From NCBI GenBank assembly GCA_913031625.1, contig CAJWGB010000036.1, forward strand, positions 1 through 33,317: a stretch of DNA of 33,317 nt, given 5' to 3'. The stretch's first letter is position 1, and every line of letters begins with the position of its first letter. Origin of the DNA: an uncultured Planctomycetaceae bacterium (GTDB taxonomy: Bacteria > Planctomycetota > Planctomycetia > Planctomycetales > Planctomycetaceae). Positions 33,055-33,317 of the stretch are shown here, piece by piece. The translations under genes were made by a program, and so were the position numbers. The notes under the pieces are model-generated. The model saw only the letters and a program-made list of their open reading frames with translations. It was not told the origin of the DNA and did not search any database.

Positions 33055-33317
33055 ATGAAAATTTCCATGAACTGGGTGCGCGACTACGTTTCGCTGCCCG
33101 ACGACATTGATTACGACAAACTGGCTTACGACCTCACCATGTCAACGGTCGAGGTGGAGTCCGTTGAGCGGCCCTTTGCCGGACTCTCCGCATTCATGCT
33201 GGCGCGCGTCACAGACGTGCAGCCTCATCCCAATGCTGATCGCCTTGTGGTTGCTACCTGTGACCTTGGTGGCTCTTCGGCCACTGTTGTTTGTGGCGGG
33301 GGAAACCTGAAGGGGGG
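33055..33317 (+). CDS. pheT: Phenylalanine-tRNA ligase beta subunit (partial, 5' end only)
   Basis: The ATG at 33055 opens a frame running off the right edge (87 complete codons). It starts MKISMNWVRDYVSLPDDIDY, the PheT N-terminus, and passes into the tRNA-binding (EMAP-like) domain with VTDVQPHPNADRLVVATCDL and VVCGGGN. PheT contributes tRNA recognition and, further on, the editing site, which is not in this window. It is almost certainly cotranscribed with pheS. Confidence 0.95.
   Translation, partial: MKISMNWVRDYVSLPDDIDYDKLAYDLTMSTVEVESVERPFAGLSAFMLARVTDVQPHPNADRLVVATCDLGGSSATVVCGGGNLKG

Overview
The window looks like chromosomal DNA of a planctomycete (Planctomycetota). The strongest signs are the family markers DUF1501, DUF1552 and a cytochrome-c/DUF1587-1592-type protein, an exosortase, a very long secretin, and many Sec/Tat-exported proteins. 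GC content is moderate (mid-50s % by eye). The lpxD and lpxI genes point to lipid A and an outer membrane. I see no insertion sequence, prophage, CRISPR array, rRNA or tRNA gene.

Layout. 1-1830 (minus) is the N-terminal part of an exported protein built of secretin-type N0/N1 repeats; it runs off the left edge. 2160-3041 (plus) is rfbA. 3179-5473 (minus) is a BatA-type von Willebrand membrane protein, divergent from a radical SAM enzyme (5799-7193). A CNNM/CBS/CorC transporter-like protein follows (7363-8880). 9106-14831 is a minus-strand block: lpxD, lpxI, then the DUF1592 and DUF1552 pair. metX (15110-16243, plus) is divergent from lpxD. 16563-20064 (minus) is a three-gene exosortase locus: acetyltransferase, short exosortase fused to a soluble domain, TPR protein. 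A double trypsin/PDZ protein (20378-22429, plus) converges on tadA (22432-22923, minus).

The most interesting part is the stretch between tadA and the DUF1501 gene. It holds two 15-bp palindromes 25 bp apart, then about 140 bp later a full match to the sigma-54 -24/-12 promoter consensus, then about 185 nt of back-to-back hairpins that end in an intrinsic terminator. Several loops repeat the motif CCTGAGARA. I read this as an undescribed sigma-54-dependent structured small RNA with its own enhancer sites.

On the right, a DUF1501 gene is translationally coupled to a small receiver-like protein. A lipoprotein and a 1273-residue secretin (minus) follow. A small hypothetical gene comes next, and then rpmI-rplT (with terminator) and pheS-pheT; pheT is cut by the right edge.

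The genes fall into envelope and export functions (lipid A, dTDP-sugar, exosortase, secretins, protease, vWA protein), typical planctomycete exported proteins, and translation housekeeping (tadA, rpmI, rplT, pheST).
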